Shown: one piece after another, positions 1 to 7,025 of the stretch
Numbering within the stretch: the stretch's first letter is position 1
Layout of the letters: the number at the start of each line of letters is the position of its first letter
Assembly (NCBI GenBank): GCA_003139975.1
Contig: PLHN01000500.1
Span: 2,855-13,246, forward strand
Length of the DNA: 10,392 nt
Direction of reading: 5' to 3'
DNA from: Acidobacteriaceae bacterium
GTDB taxonomy: Bacteria > Acidobacteriota > Terriglobia > Terriglobales > Acidobacteriaceae
Program-made: the position numbers and the translations under genes
Notes under the pieces: model-generated
The model's database searches: none
What the model was told of the DNA's origin: nothing
Seen by the model: only the letters and a program-made list of their open reading frames with translations

Positions 1-455
1 ATGACGCGGCGCATGGTTTCGCCAGTCGAGATAATTTCGTGTTTCCCCAGCCGGCGTTCCAGGTCGCGGTTTTGGCGTTCCAACCGGCCCAGCTTGAGGG
101 CATTTTCGACGGTGAGCAGAAGTTTCTCGGTCGAGATCGGCTTTTCAAGAAAATCCAGTGCCCCCAGCCGTGTGGCGCGGACCGCCATTTCAATGTGCGC
201 CTGACCTGACATCATGACCACGGGTGCGGACACGCCTTGTGCCTTTAATTCTTCGAGCAGCGCAAGTCCGTCTTTGCCCGGCATGACGACATCGGAAAGG
301 ATCAGATCGAAGGGCTGTGTCGTTGCGAGTTCGAGGGCCTTCGCCGCATTGTCGCAGACGGTCGCCTCGTGACCGTCCAAGCGAAAGGCGCGCGAGAGCG
401 AGGCCAGCGTATTGGCTTCGTCGTCAACAATGAGCAGGTGCGCTTTTTGCGGCAC
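1..455 (-). CDS. NtrC-family response regulator, N-terminal part (3' end outside window)
   Basis: The gene runs off the left edge, so only the first 151 codons are visible. Residues 1-120 are a complete receiver domain: acidic pocket D11/D12 after LLIV, phospho-acceptor D55 in LILSDVVMPG, switch Ser83 in VVMMSGQ, and K105 in the FLEKPIS loop. A charged helical linker (LERQNRDLERRLGKHE) follows, then ISTGETMRRV, which matches the usual opening of a sigma-54 AAA+ activator domain. The protein is therefore probably an enhancer-binding activator of the NtrC/NtrX type, phosphorylated by the kinase encoded just upstream. The start chosen is GTG at 455 because GAGGT lies 8 nt before it; another in-frame GTG at 470 is possible but has no clear ribosome site. 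The AAA+ and DNA-binding domains cannot be seen, so the sigma-54 assignment rests on the linker and short start of that domain. Confidence 0.9.
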   Translation of the reverse strand, partial: MPQKAHLLIVDDEANTLASLSRAFRLDGHEATVCDNAAKALELATTQPFDLILSDVVMPGKDGLALLEELKAQGVSAPVVMMSGQAHIEMAVRATRLGALDFLEKPISTEKLLLTVENALKLGRLERQNRDLERRLGKHEIISTGETMRRV

Positions 456-532
456 GATAATGGACCTCACATCCCGTCAGTTGAACTGCAAACCCAAATC
501 TACTGCAGAGACGCCTCGGTTGATTTGGCTCC

Positions 533-2323
533 TCATGCGGGCAACTCGATTTGAAATGTCGTTCCCTTTTCTTTTGCGCTGGCGACGGAAATTTTCCCGC
601 CATGGTCGCTTACCACCGATTGCACGATCGCTAACCCGAGCCCGGTGCCGTGCTGCTTGGTTGTGTAATAAGGAGTGAACAGGCGCGCGCATTCTTCCGG
701 CGTGAGGCCGGAGCCGGTATCGGAAACGAAGATGGTGACGCCAGTTCCGGGTTCGGCGGAGCCGGCCGCGGCAGTGCGCAACGTCAACTCTCCGCCCAGT
801 GGCATGGCGTCGATAGCGTTGAGCACCAGATTCGACAGCACGCGATGCAGCAAATCGGGGTCGGCCGAAATTTCTGGGAGGTCGGCAGGCAGCTCGGTAC
901 GCACGACAATGTTGTTGTTTGCCTGCAATTGCGCCTGGAACACGCGCAACACCGATCGCAATACATCGTTCACTTGCGTGGGCCGGTGCTGCGGTTGCGG
1001 CATTTTCGAAAATTCGCTGAAGCGCCCGACGATTGTCTTCAGATTATTGATCTCCGCGAGCAGGGTCGCGGTTCCTTCCTGAAAAACCTCCTCAAACATC
1101 GCGGGCGATTTTGTTTTGGCGCGCATCAAATTTTCGACCGTCACTTGCAATGGAAATAGCGGATTCTTGAGTTCATGCGCCAGGCGGCGAGCCAGTTCGC
1201 GCCATGCCGCAACGCGTTCCGCTTGCGCGGCGCGGTCTTTCTGCTGCAAGAGATCTTCGGTCATGCGGTTGAACGATGCGGCTAGTTCGCCAAGCTCGTC
1301 GCTTGATTCGACCTCAACTTTGGCAGACAGATCGCCGGCCGCGACCCGGTGCGCAGCCTCGGCGAGCGAGACAACCGGCCGCGTGACGCGCGCCCCAAAC
1401 CACAAACTGGCCAGAACCGCGACCAGAATTCCCGCCCCGCCAACCAGCATTGCGGTCGAGATGACGCGCCGCTGCAGTTCGATCAGCGGCCGCCGCGAAC
1501 TGCCGACGAGCAAAATCCCCATCGGCTGCTGATTTTGTCCGATGAGAGGAATGGCATGGAAGACTTCAACATCGGCGGAGTCGGCAGTCCAGTAAATCAC
1601 GCCGTACGCCTCCTGGCCCGTGCCGCGCACCTTTTCAATGAGTGGAGCGACCCGGTCAGCACCGGCTGCTGGGCCGTTCAAATCAAGCAACGACTGCGGA
1701 TTCCATTTCGTGTCGAGATTCTGATAAAGCAGCACGCGCGTTCCGACCGGAATATCCAGAGTGGAAAGAAATCCCTGGTCGAGCCGCTCACCTCCGATCA
1801 CGAACAAAGGCTGCTCGCCGATGTGAACGGCACGCACCGCAAACAGGCCAAGCGTCGGGCCATTCGGCAAGTCTTCGCGCTTCAGGAACGCGCCGGCCGG
1901 GACGGTGGAGGACGCAATCGCAGGCTCGGGGTATCCAAACTTTGCCTGCCACTGCGCCGAGGACAGGATGGTGCCCTGGCGGTCTACAAGCTCCAGGAAA
2001 TCGAGTTGCTGCTGAGTGGCGAGTGCGCGCGCTTCGCTCGGATAGGCGTTCGTATCTCCACCTCCGGAGGACGCGCCACGATTGATTTCGAGCGCGATGC
2101 GTTGTACAGTTTCGCTCGCTGCGACCGAGTCGACTCTGCGCTCGACCTCCTGGCCGCGGCGCTGGAACTCGGATCGAAATTGCGCCGCGACCGAGCTGGC
2201 ACGGTCCTGATTTGCCAGCTCGAAAGACTGCCGCATCGTGCCGTACACGGACACCGACATCACCGCCACGCACGACAGAATGGTTGCGGCAAACAGCAGA
2301 AGCAGCTTCTGGCGGAAGCTCAT
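533..2323 (-). CDS. NtrY-like membrane sensor histidine kinase
   Basis: This 596-residue kinase has membrane segments at about 5-27 and 288-310 enclosing a periplasmic sensing region of roughly 260 residues. A HAMP domain follows (about 311-362, with ARVTRPV and DELGELAASFNRM). The dimerisation/phospho-acceptor helix holds H383 in LAHELKNPLFPL. The ATPase domain shows N box NLVLNAIDAM (498-507), G1 box SDTGSGL (534-540), F box FTPYYTTK (549-556) and G2 box GTGLGLAI (559-566). All key residues are present, so it should be active. The start at 2323 has GGAGG 7 nt upstream and forms an ATGA overlap with the stop of the upstream binding-protein gene, implying translational coupling; an upstream in-frame start at 2359 would lie inside that gene. 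Its output partner is probably the NtrC-type regulator 77 nt downstream. The periplasmic domain resembles no family I can name with certainty, so the stimulus is unknown. Confidence 0.93.
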   Translation of the reverse strand: MSFRQKLLLLFAATILSCVAVMSVSVYGTMRQSFELANQDRASSVAAQFRSEFQRRGQEVERRVDSVAASETVQRIALEINRGASSGGGDTNAYPSEARALATQQQLDFLELVDRQGTILSSAQWQAKFGYPEPAIASSTVPAGAFLKREDLPNGPTLGLFAVRAVHIGEQPLFVIGGERLDQGFLSTLDIPVGTRVLLYQNLDTKWNPQSLLDLNGPAAGADRVAPLIEKVRGTGQEAYGVIYWTADSADVEVFHAIPLIGQNQQPMGILLVGSSRRPLIELQRRVISTAMLVGGAGILVAVLASLWFGARVTRPVVSLAEAAHRVAAGDLSAKVEVESSDELGELAASFNRMTEDLLQQKDRAAQAERVAAWRELARRLAHELKNPLFPLQVTVENLMRAKTKSPAMFEEVFQEGTATLLAEINNLKTIVGRFSEFSKMPQPQHRPTQVNDVLRSVLRVFQAQLQANNNIVVRTELPADLPEISADPDLLHRVLSNLVLNAIDAMPLGGELTLRTAAAGSAEPGTGVTIFVSDTGSGLTPEECARLFTPYYTTKQHGTGLGLAIVQSVVSDHGGKISVASAKEKGTTFQIELPA

Positions 2324-3672
2324 CGTGAGTCCTCCAGCCAAATGTCTGCGAGGTTCCATGCGCCGAGCTGGTCGGGCGCCCAGCCGTGTACTCGCGCTCC
2401 GGCTGCGCTCGCCACCGGCAAATGAAAGAGCGGGATTACCGCGTCGCCGTCGAGCAGCGCGCGCTCAGCCTGGTAAAGATCTTCCACTCTGTTGCCGTGG
2501 AGCACAGGCTGCGGCAGCGCCAACTGTCGAGCCATTTCGCGCAGCGCGAGAGCGGGGTCGGGGTTGGGCAACGCGATGCGCACCAGGCGAATGTCGTCGG
2601 CGCCCGAGAGCGACACCTGGACGGTAATGCCGGCCTCGCGCGCATTCAGCGCGATTCGCTCGGCAATAAGTTGTGCCTGCGGATCGCGCGGATCGTAGCT
2701 AAGTGTCAGCGCCGGCTGATGCGAATCGGCTAGCAGGGTTTTCGCACGCTGCACATTTACTTGCGTTGCGAACGCCGCGCTGTAGCCGGTCATCCAATTG
2801 GGCAAAATGCAGGCCGCCGGTTCACCCGCGCCCTTCAGCAGCACGGACTGAATCGGCTTGCGATCAATCGAGAGGGCGAGCGCCTGCCGCAGATGGACGT
2901 CCGGCGCCTTGGAATTTGTCGTGAAGACGAGCGCCATCAACTCCATCGACAGCGAGGATGCCGTTCGGCTGCGCGGTGCCGCGGTTGCCGTCTGGGGGGC
3001 GGATTCGATCACATCGGCACGACCCAGATCGAGCGCGAGCGCCTGATCGCGAAGCGACTTTCCAAATTCGATCTCAATCGCGTCGAGAAACGGGCGGCCC
3101 GCCCAGCTGTCCTCGCTGGCGGCGAGCTTGAGAGATTTTCCTGGCTGAAACTCGACAACGCGAAAGGGGCCGGTGCCGACCGGCACGCCGCTCGCGTTAC
3201 GCGTCACAATCAGATTGCGCGGCAACGCCAATTCGGCTAGCAGCGAAGGAATTGGAGAGTCAGTATCAATAATCAGCGAATCGGCCGCGGCATGAACATC
3301 CCAGTCGGCGTGAAGCGCGCCAAGAATCTGTGCGATGGCAGTAGCCGTGGCTGGGCTTCCGTCGTGAAACTTCACGCCATGTCGCAGAGTGAATTGCCAA
3401 TGCCGTGCGGCCGAGTCATGCTGCCAGGCGAGGGCGAGCGCCGGCTGCGGACGATCTTCGGCATCAATCTTCACCAGGTTGTCGCCGACCAATGACAGCA
3501 CGCGCGTCATGTCCCAGTAGTCGGTGGGAGCGTTGACGCCCGGCAGTTCCAGGGTTGCGGGAGCGGACTGCATCACGACGCGCAGCGTTCCGCCGTAGTG
3601 CGGGCGCGTGGCGGCCGTGGCGACGTATGCCGCGCTAATTAGCGCAAGTAATAGAAATGCGATTCGCTTCAT
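2320..3672 (-). CDS. Family 5 extracellular solute-binding protein (peptide/nickel ABC type), orphan
   Basis: A 450-residue secreted protein. Residues 1-21 form a signal peptide without a lipobox cysteine. The mature part begins with the family hallmark YGGTLRV (26-32). It continues with VKFHDGSPATA (100-110), GTGPFRVVEF (167-176) and RQALALSIDRKPI (262-274), all typical of the DppA/OppA/NikA superfamily. It is shorter than the usual 500-540 residues, and I do not see the usual tryptophan/aspartate-rich motif late in the second lobe, so that lobe appears trimmed. It has no permease or ATPase neighbour in the window. Its ATG lies inside the 3' end of the upstream gene (38-nt overlap) with a weak AGG site, and its stop overlaps the kinase start. 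An ordinary transport role is possible. The gene context suggests instead, or as well, a ligand-presenting role for the kinase, which is inference. Confidence 0.9.
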   Translation of the reverse strand: MKRIAFLLLALISAAYVATAATRPHYGGTLRVVMQSAPATLELPGVNAPTDYWDMTRVLSLVGDNLVKIDAEDRPQPALALAWQHDSAARHWQFTLRHGVKFHDGSPATATAIAQILGALHADWDVHAAADSLIIDTDSPIPSLLAELALPRNLIVTRNASGVPVGTGPFRVVEFQPGKSLKLAASEDSWAGRPFLDAIEIEFGKSLRDQALALDLGRADVIESAPQTATAAPRSRTASSLSMELMALVFTTNSKAPDVHLRQALALSIDRKPIQSVLLKGAGEPAACILPNWMTGYSAAFATQVNVQRAKTLLADSHQPALTLSYDPRDPQAQLIAERIALNAREAGITVQVSLSGADDIRLVRIALPNPDPALALREMARQLALPQPVLHGNRVEDLYQAERALLDGDAVIPLFHLPVASAAGARVHGWAPDQLGAWNLADIWLEDSR

Positions 3673-4966
3673 ACCAACCTGTATCTTCGCGTTTCACAAT
3701 GACCACCGCGGTAAGGCTCGCATCGGGCCACAGAGCGGTGATCGGCCCGTCGAACTCGATTGGAGAGCTGACGGCGACCGGCTCGCGATCGGGAATTTCG
3801 TAGGCGCGCAAAGTGTCGTGCTCTGGGTCTCCGCTTTCGGAGACGAGAATCTGCGTGCCCACGCCGCAAATGGAGCGCAGCGCAGTCAAGTCGCTTCCGG
3901 TGTGGCCGCCGCGGATGGCCTGATCGGTGAAGCCGTCAACCAGATGAACCGAGCCGTCGACGGTGGCCAGCACCCAGAGCGTATAGTTCGAGCGCGGAAG
4001 TGTGGCGGCGCTATAGAACGACGGAACGTTGGAGATCTTTCCGATGCCGGGGGATAAGGCGCCGGTGAAGAAATTGCGCGCGGGGGCAAAGAAGGCGCGG
4101 ACGACAGGTAGGTTGGCGCTGCTAGCCCCGGTGTCTTCGGGCGTGAGCGGCCACGGGTCGTCGCTGGCCGCGCAATCGAGGCGGAGCGGAGCGGCGGCGC
4201 TCGACCGGCAGAACGTTCCTGGAAGATAAGCGTCAAAGAGATGATCGCGGCGGAGCAACAGTCGGCCGCGCGTGTCACGCGGAAACGTACGTGTGGACGG
4301 AATCGGCAGGGCTGTCTCCAGCTCCCAATGCCCGGATTGCTGGCGGTACGCGGCGACCCGTGTCGCATCGAGCACAAGAAGCCGCGCGCCTTCGGACATA
4401 TCGACCAGCGCAGCATCGAGGATCGGCTGTTCTTGGGCGAAGAGAAATGTCTTCTTCAGAGTGATCGGCAGCGCTGATGAGGATGACGCGGTCGAATGAT
4501 CGCGCGCCAGCGACACGAGAGCAACACGCGGCTGGTCGCTGCCGATAGCGACCTCGGCCGTCCAAACATACTCCCGGAGGCTTTCGGAGAGAACGACGTT
4601 GACGCTGCCCATGGATTGATCGGCGGCAACCGTCCGCACGCCTTGCACGCGCAGTTGAGCCTGGAGTGCGCTGCGCACCTCGCGCACAGACTTGTCGTCG
4701 AGCGAGGAGCGGTTGGTGACGTCAAGCGACAGCGCCCCGGGCCCGCTAACGGCGGCGATGCGATCCGCCAGTTGGCGCGCCGCGACGCCAAGATTGGACG
4801 CGTACAACGAAGAGGGGAGAAGCAGCGCGCCAAACAACAGGGCAGCCATCCTTAGCAATACCAGGAAGTGCGAATGCGGGAACCCAATTCGCAGACCGCT
4901 GGACGCGCGCGCAAGCATGTGCCGGATGCGCTGATTATATCGCGGGATGTGCGGAGGGCCTGGCAT
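3635..4966 (-). CDS. Uncharacterised exported protein with probable beta-propeller C-terminus
   Basis: I do not recognise a named family. From the chosen start the protein has 443 residues. A hydrophobic stretch ending in LLLPSSLYAS (about 39-56) looks like a signal peptide or anchor, followed by an alpha/beta-like region rich in amphipathic segments (about 60-150). The remainder is dominated by short beta-type strands with recurring forms such as WVLATVDGSVHLV and GVGTQILVSES, which suggests a beta-propeller. A TolB-like two-part layout is conceivable but unproven. The start at 4966 has AAAGG 6 nt upstream. Alternatives are ATG at 4918, with no ribosome site, and ATG at 4849, placed directly at the hydrophobic core. 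In-frame codons beyond 4966 fall in the palindromic element and are probably not translated. The 3' end overlaps the binding-protein gene by 38 nt, so the two are probably co-translated. Confidence 0.75.
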   Translation of the reverse strand: MPGPPHIPRYNQRIRHMLARASSGLRIGFPHSHFLVLLRMAALLFGALLLPSSLYASNLGVAARQLADRIAAVSGPGALSLDVTNRSSLDDKSVREVRSALQAQLRVQGVRTVAADQSMGSVNVVLSESLREYVWTAEVAIGSDQPRVALVSLARDHSTASSSSALPITLKKTFLFAQEQPILDAALVDMSEGARLLVLDATRVAAYRQQSGHWELETALPIPSTRTFPRDTRGRLLLRRDHLFDAYLPGTFCRSSAAAPLRLDCAASDDPWPLTPEDTGASSANLPVVRAFFAPARNFFTGALSPGIGKISNVPSFYSAATLPRSNYTLWVLATVDGSVHLVDGFTDQAIRGGHTGSDLTALRSICGVGTQILVSESGDPEHDTLRAYEIPDREPVAVSSPIEFDGPITALWPDASLTAVVIVKREDTGWYEANRISITCAN

Positions 4967-5004
4967 GGTGTGCCTTTGTGGTTCATTCCTGGATTCTCTG
5001 CTCT

Positions 5005-5109
5005 GTTGCCATTCCGGGGAGCGAACGCGACGAGGAATCTGCATGTTCTCGCCTCGCACCAAATTGCAGATTCCTCGCCTTCGGCTTCGCTCCGGGTCGG
5101 AATGACAAT
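5005..5109. repeat. Large imperfect palindromic element (REP/MITE-like)
   Basis: The core is a perfect 13-bp inverted repeat, CGAGGAATCTGCA at 5031-5043 against TGCAGATTCCTCG at 5065-5077, with a 21-nt loop. Imperfect complementarity continues outward through GGAGCGAA (5017-5024) against TTCGCTCC (5086-5093). It ends with GTTGCCATTCCG (about 5006-5017) against CGGAATGACAAT (about 5098-5109). The right half, of the form GATTCCTCG..TTCGCTC..CGGAATGACA, resembles a dispersed repeat I recall from acidobacterial and other environmental genomes; copy number cannot be tested here. It sits between the SPFH gene stop and the start of the signalling operon, and could act as an RNA hairpin, terminator or stability element. 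Confidence 0.75.
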
Positions 5110-5112
5110 TCC

Positions 5113-5131
5113 GAAAAATCAGTTATTTTTC
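5113..5131 (-). terminator. AT-rich hairpin at the end of the SPFH gene
   Basis: GAAAAAT (5113-5119) and ATTTTTC (5125-5131) are perfect 7-bp inverted arms around a 5-nt loop, and flanking CCG and CGG can extend the stem across a bulge. On the minus strand this hairpin spans the TAA stop of the SPFH gene and includes a short T run. The stem is weak and there is no separate T tract after it. The larger palindrome immediately downstream may be the more effective end of the transcript. Confidence 0.3.
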
Positions 5132-6439
5132 ATTCGGTTCCGCGTCTTCAGCCTGGCTCACGTGGTTGGCCGGGTTCATGCCGCGCAGCACGTCGTTGGT
5201 GAAGAAGAACTTGCCGTCGGCCGGCACCATCATGATCTGCAGCTTGTCGGAGAGGCGTTCGGCGACAATCTTGTTAATCAGCAGCGGATTCTGTTTCAGG
5301 ATCGTGCTTTCACTTTGCATGCGCTCGGCATCGGCGGAGGCGGTGAGGCGGATGCGCTCGGCTTCTGCCTGCGCCAGCAGCTTGCGGCGTTCCATCTCGG
5401 CTTTGCTGTCGATCAGCTTGGCTTCGCCGGACGCTTCGGCATTCTTCACCGTTGCCTCCTTGCGGGCTTCGGCTTCCAGTTTCGATTGCTGGATCTGTTT
5501 TTCTTTCAGCGGCAGCAGATACTGCATTGCATCCGATTCGCCCTTCGCCTCAAGCACGCGTACGGAAGCCTGCCCCTCGGCTTGCTTCACCTGCTGCACT
5601 TTCCGCGCCTCTGCGTCGGCATCGGCGATCTTCACTTGCTTCTGGTGAATCTCTGTCTCAACGGCCATGCGGTCGTTTTCCTGTTCCTTGATGAGCAGCG
5701 CCTCAAGCCCCTTGGCATATTCAGGCGGCAATTGGATATCGCGCAGCATCACTTCTTTCACGTTGACGCCATCGGCGGTCAGGCGTTGGCGAATGGCTTC
5801 CGCCGAGCGCTGGCGGACCTCCTCGCGTTTCGATGAAAAGAGTTCGCGCACCGTGTACGAGGGAGCCATTTCGCGGAACACCGTCGCGACGATGGGCGGC
5901 ACGAGCTCCTTCTCGAGCGGCTGCGGCAAATGCGCTTCAATGTAGTCGAGGCGCTTGGGATCAACCTGGTAGCGGACCGTAATTGCCAGGCCGAGCGGGA
6001 GCCCTTCCTTGGTCTGGACGTTGAGCGGTTCGCCCTTAGGCGCGCCTTTGGCGGGCCCGTCTTCGGCAATGCCGGTCGTGAACAACTGGTCGCGGGTGTT
6101 GAATAACTCGACGCGCTCGACCATGGGTACAACAAAATGGACGCCGGGATAGAGAGTGCCAGCCAAAGTGCCCTGCGTCTGGCTGACGCGGACGCCGGCC
6201 ATTCCAGCCGGAACAATGATGATGCCGGCCGAAACCAACAGCGGGGCCCAGGCCAGCATGACGAGAGCGACGGCAGTGCGCCAGCGAACCGGCGGCTGCA
6301 GACCGGCGGTCGCTCCTTCGGGAGACAACAGGCGTCGCCGGTACCCGAGGAACAGGTAAGCGTCATAACCGAGAATTGCGGCGGCAATCACGAACATCGC
6401 GACGCCGGCGCCTAGCAGCAAGTACTTTGCGAAAAGCAT
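5123..6439 (-). CDS. SPFH/band-7 (prohibitin/stomatin-like) membrane protein
   Basis: A 438-residue protein with two hydrophobic segments (about 5-30 and 55-78) before the SPFH domain. The domain runs from about 78 to 262 and opens with VPAGMAGVRVSQTQG, then YPGVHFVVPMVERVELFNTRDQ. Its end is marked by VMLRDIQLPPEYAKGLEALLIKEQE. A long Ala/Glu/Lys-rich coiled coil (about 255-385) follows, and then a conserved-looking tail, QIMMVPADGKFFFTND. Such proteins oligomerise at the inner membrane, scaffold microdomains and often restrain FtsH-type proteases. The second transmembrane segment and the absence of a nearby NfeD-type partner make it differ from the simplest slipin arrangement. The start is well supported by AAAGGAG 6 nt before the ATG. 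It lies 28 nt after the small membrane-protein gene, probably in the same operon. Confidence 0.92.
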   Translation of the reverse strand: MLFAKYLLLGAGVAMFVIAAAILGYDAYLFLGYRRRLLSPEGATAGLQPPVRWRTAVALVMLAWAPLLVSAGIIIVPAGMAGVRVSQTQGTLAGTLYPGVHFVVPMVERVELFNTRDQLFTTGIAEDGPAKGAPKGEPLNVQTKEGLPLGLAITVRYQVDPKRLDYIEAHLPQPLEKELVPPIVATVFREMAPSYTVRELFSSKREEVRQRSAEAIRQRLTADGVNVKEVMLRDIQLPPEYAKGLEALLIKEQENDRMAVETEIHQKQVKIADADAEARKVQQVKQAEGQASVRVLEAKGESDAMQYLLPLKEKQIQQSKLEAEARKEATVKNAEASGEAKLIDSKAEMERRKLLAQAEAERIRLTASADAERMQSESTILKQNPLLINKIVAERLSDKLQIMMVPADGKFFFTNDVLRGMNPANHVSQAEDAEPNEK

Positions 6440-6458
6440 GGTGGTGCTCCTTTGATTG

Positions 6459-6483
6459 GTGTTCGATTTAGTAGTGTTCGATT
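6459..6483. repeat. 10-bp direct repeat across the small-gene/SPFH junction
   Basis: GTGTTCGATT occurs at 6459-6468 and again at 6474-6483, a 15-nt period. The second copy encodes the last residues of the small membrane protein (RIEHY) and the first overlaps its stop codon. It may be a short in-frame duplication of the gene end. No function is evident. Confidence 0.4.
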
Positions 6484-6659
6484 CGAGCAGTCCCAGGCTT
6501 CTGGTACTGCCTGGAAGTCGTTGGGCGGCGCTCGAATGCCAGTCGGACGATGCGCCCGAAAATCAGTTCTTCGATCAGCAGCGATACTGCGAGCGAGAAG
6601 GTCAGGCCACCGACGATCACCAGCCCCTGCATCATTGTTTCCATCACTTGCGTTTGCAT
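6468..6659 (-). CDS. Small single-pass membrane protein upstream of SPFH gene
   Basis: A 63-residue protein beginning MQTQVMETMMQG. It has one hydrophobic helix (about 11-34, GLVIVGGLTFSLAVSLLIEE) followed by a basic, probably cytoplasmic tail containing FERRPTTSRQYQK. The start at 6659 is chosen because GGGAGG lies 6 nt upstream; an in-frame ATG at 6713 would add 18 mostly polar residues and has no comparable site. The stop lies 28 nt before the SPFH start, in the same direction, so the two are likely co-transcribed. No family is recognised. Two glutamates near the end of the membrane helix (LLIEELIFG) are notable. A role as partner or regulator of the SPFH protein is inference from position only. 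Confidence 0.72.
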   Translation of the reverse strand: MQTQVMETMMQGLVIVGGLTFSLAVSLLIEELIFGRIVRLAFERRPTTSRQYQKPGTARIEHY

Positions 6660-7025
6660 GACGTGCCTCCCTGATCGCCGTGATTCTGATTGCGCACGCT
6701 CATGAGAAAGCATCCGGGAGGCCGCAGATAGCGTGTTGAAAAGAAGCGAGTTATGGCGTTATGTCGAGCTCGTATTGTGTCTCGGCGAGTTCGCCTGTGT
6801 GCAGAAAGACACGACGGAAATCTCAGCGCTGTCGCGTTTCTGCTCTCTTTATGGGAATCGAGCCACTACTTTCTCTTGCCGGGTGCGCGGAGCGAGGAGC
6901 ACCTGGAGGCAAATGTGGGCTGACTTAGCATCTTCGCGAACAATCCGAGTGTGCAGGTCTAACCGGTGGGCAGTGGCGGGCGAAATCGCGAACGACGAAG
7001 GACGAACGACCAACGACGGTTGCTC
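6660..7025. other. Spacer without a convincing gene
   Basis: This 366-nt stretch separates the polyketide synthase stop from the small membrane-protein start. It should hold the promoter of the SPFH operon on the minus strand, but I find no clear -35/-10 pair. It contains a run of heptanucleotide repeats at 6989-7016. A plus-strand open frame (6733-7089) crosses it, but it has no ribosome site, its product resembles no protein family, and it runs into the polyketide synthase, so I do not call it. Confidence 0.6.
6989..7016. repeat. Four tandem 7-bp repeats (CGAACGA type)
   Basis: Four consecutive heptamers, CGAACGA, CGAAGGA, CGAACGA and CCAACGA, lie just downstream of the polyketide synthase stop. 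Two units are identical and each of the other two differs at one base. This looks like an intergenic heptanucleotide microsatellite. Confidence 0.7.

Noticed and set aside
1349..2425. Long plus-strand open frame of 358 codons antisense to the histidine kinase
   Set aside because: It is Arg-, Ala- and His-rich with no domain, and arises from the GC-rich codon pattern of the kinase gene, whose motifs are unambiguous.
4934..4939. Perfect TATAAT on the minus strand, just upstream of the alternative ATG at 4918
   Set aside because: No -35-like hexamer lies at 16-18 nt spacing, the leader would be only about 15 nt, and the preferred ATG at 4966 with AAAGG lies upstream of it. A single hexamer is expected by chance.
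4868..5836. Plus-strand open frame of 322 codons antisense to the SPFH gene
   Set aside because: It crosses the palindromic element and the SPFH coding region, and the His/Phe/Leu-rich product mirrors the coiled-coil codons of the SPFH gene.
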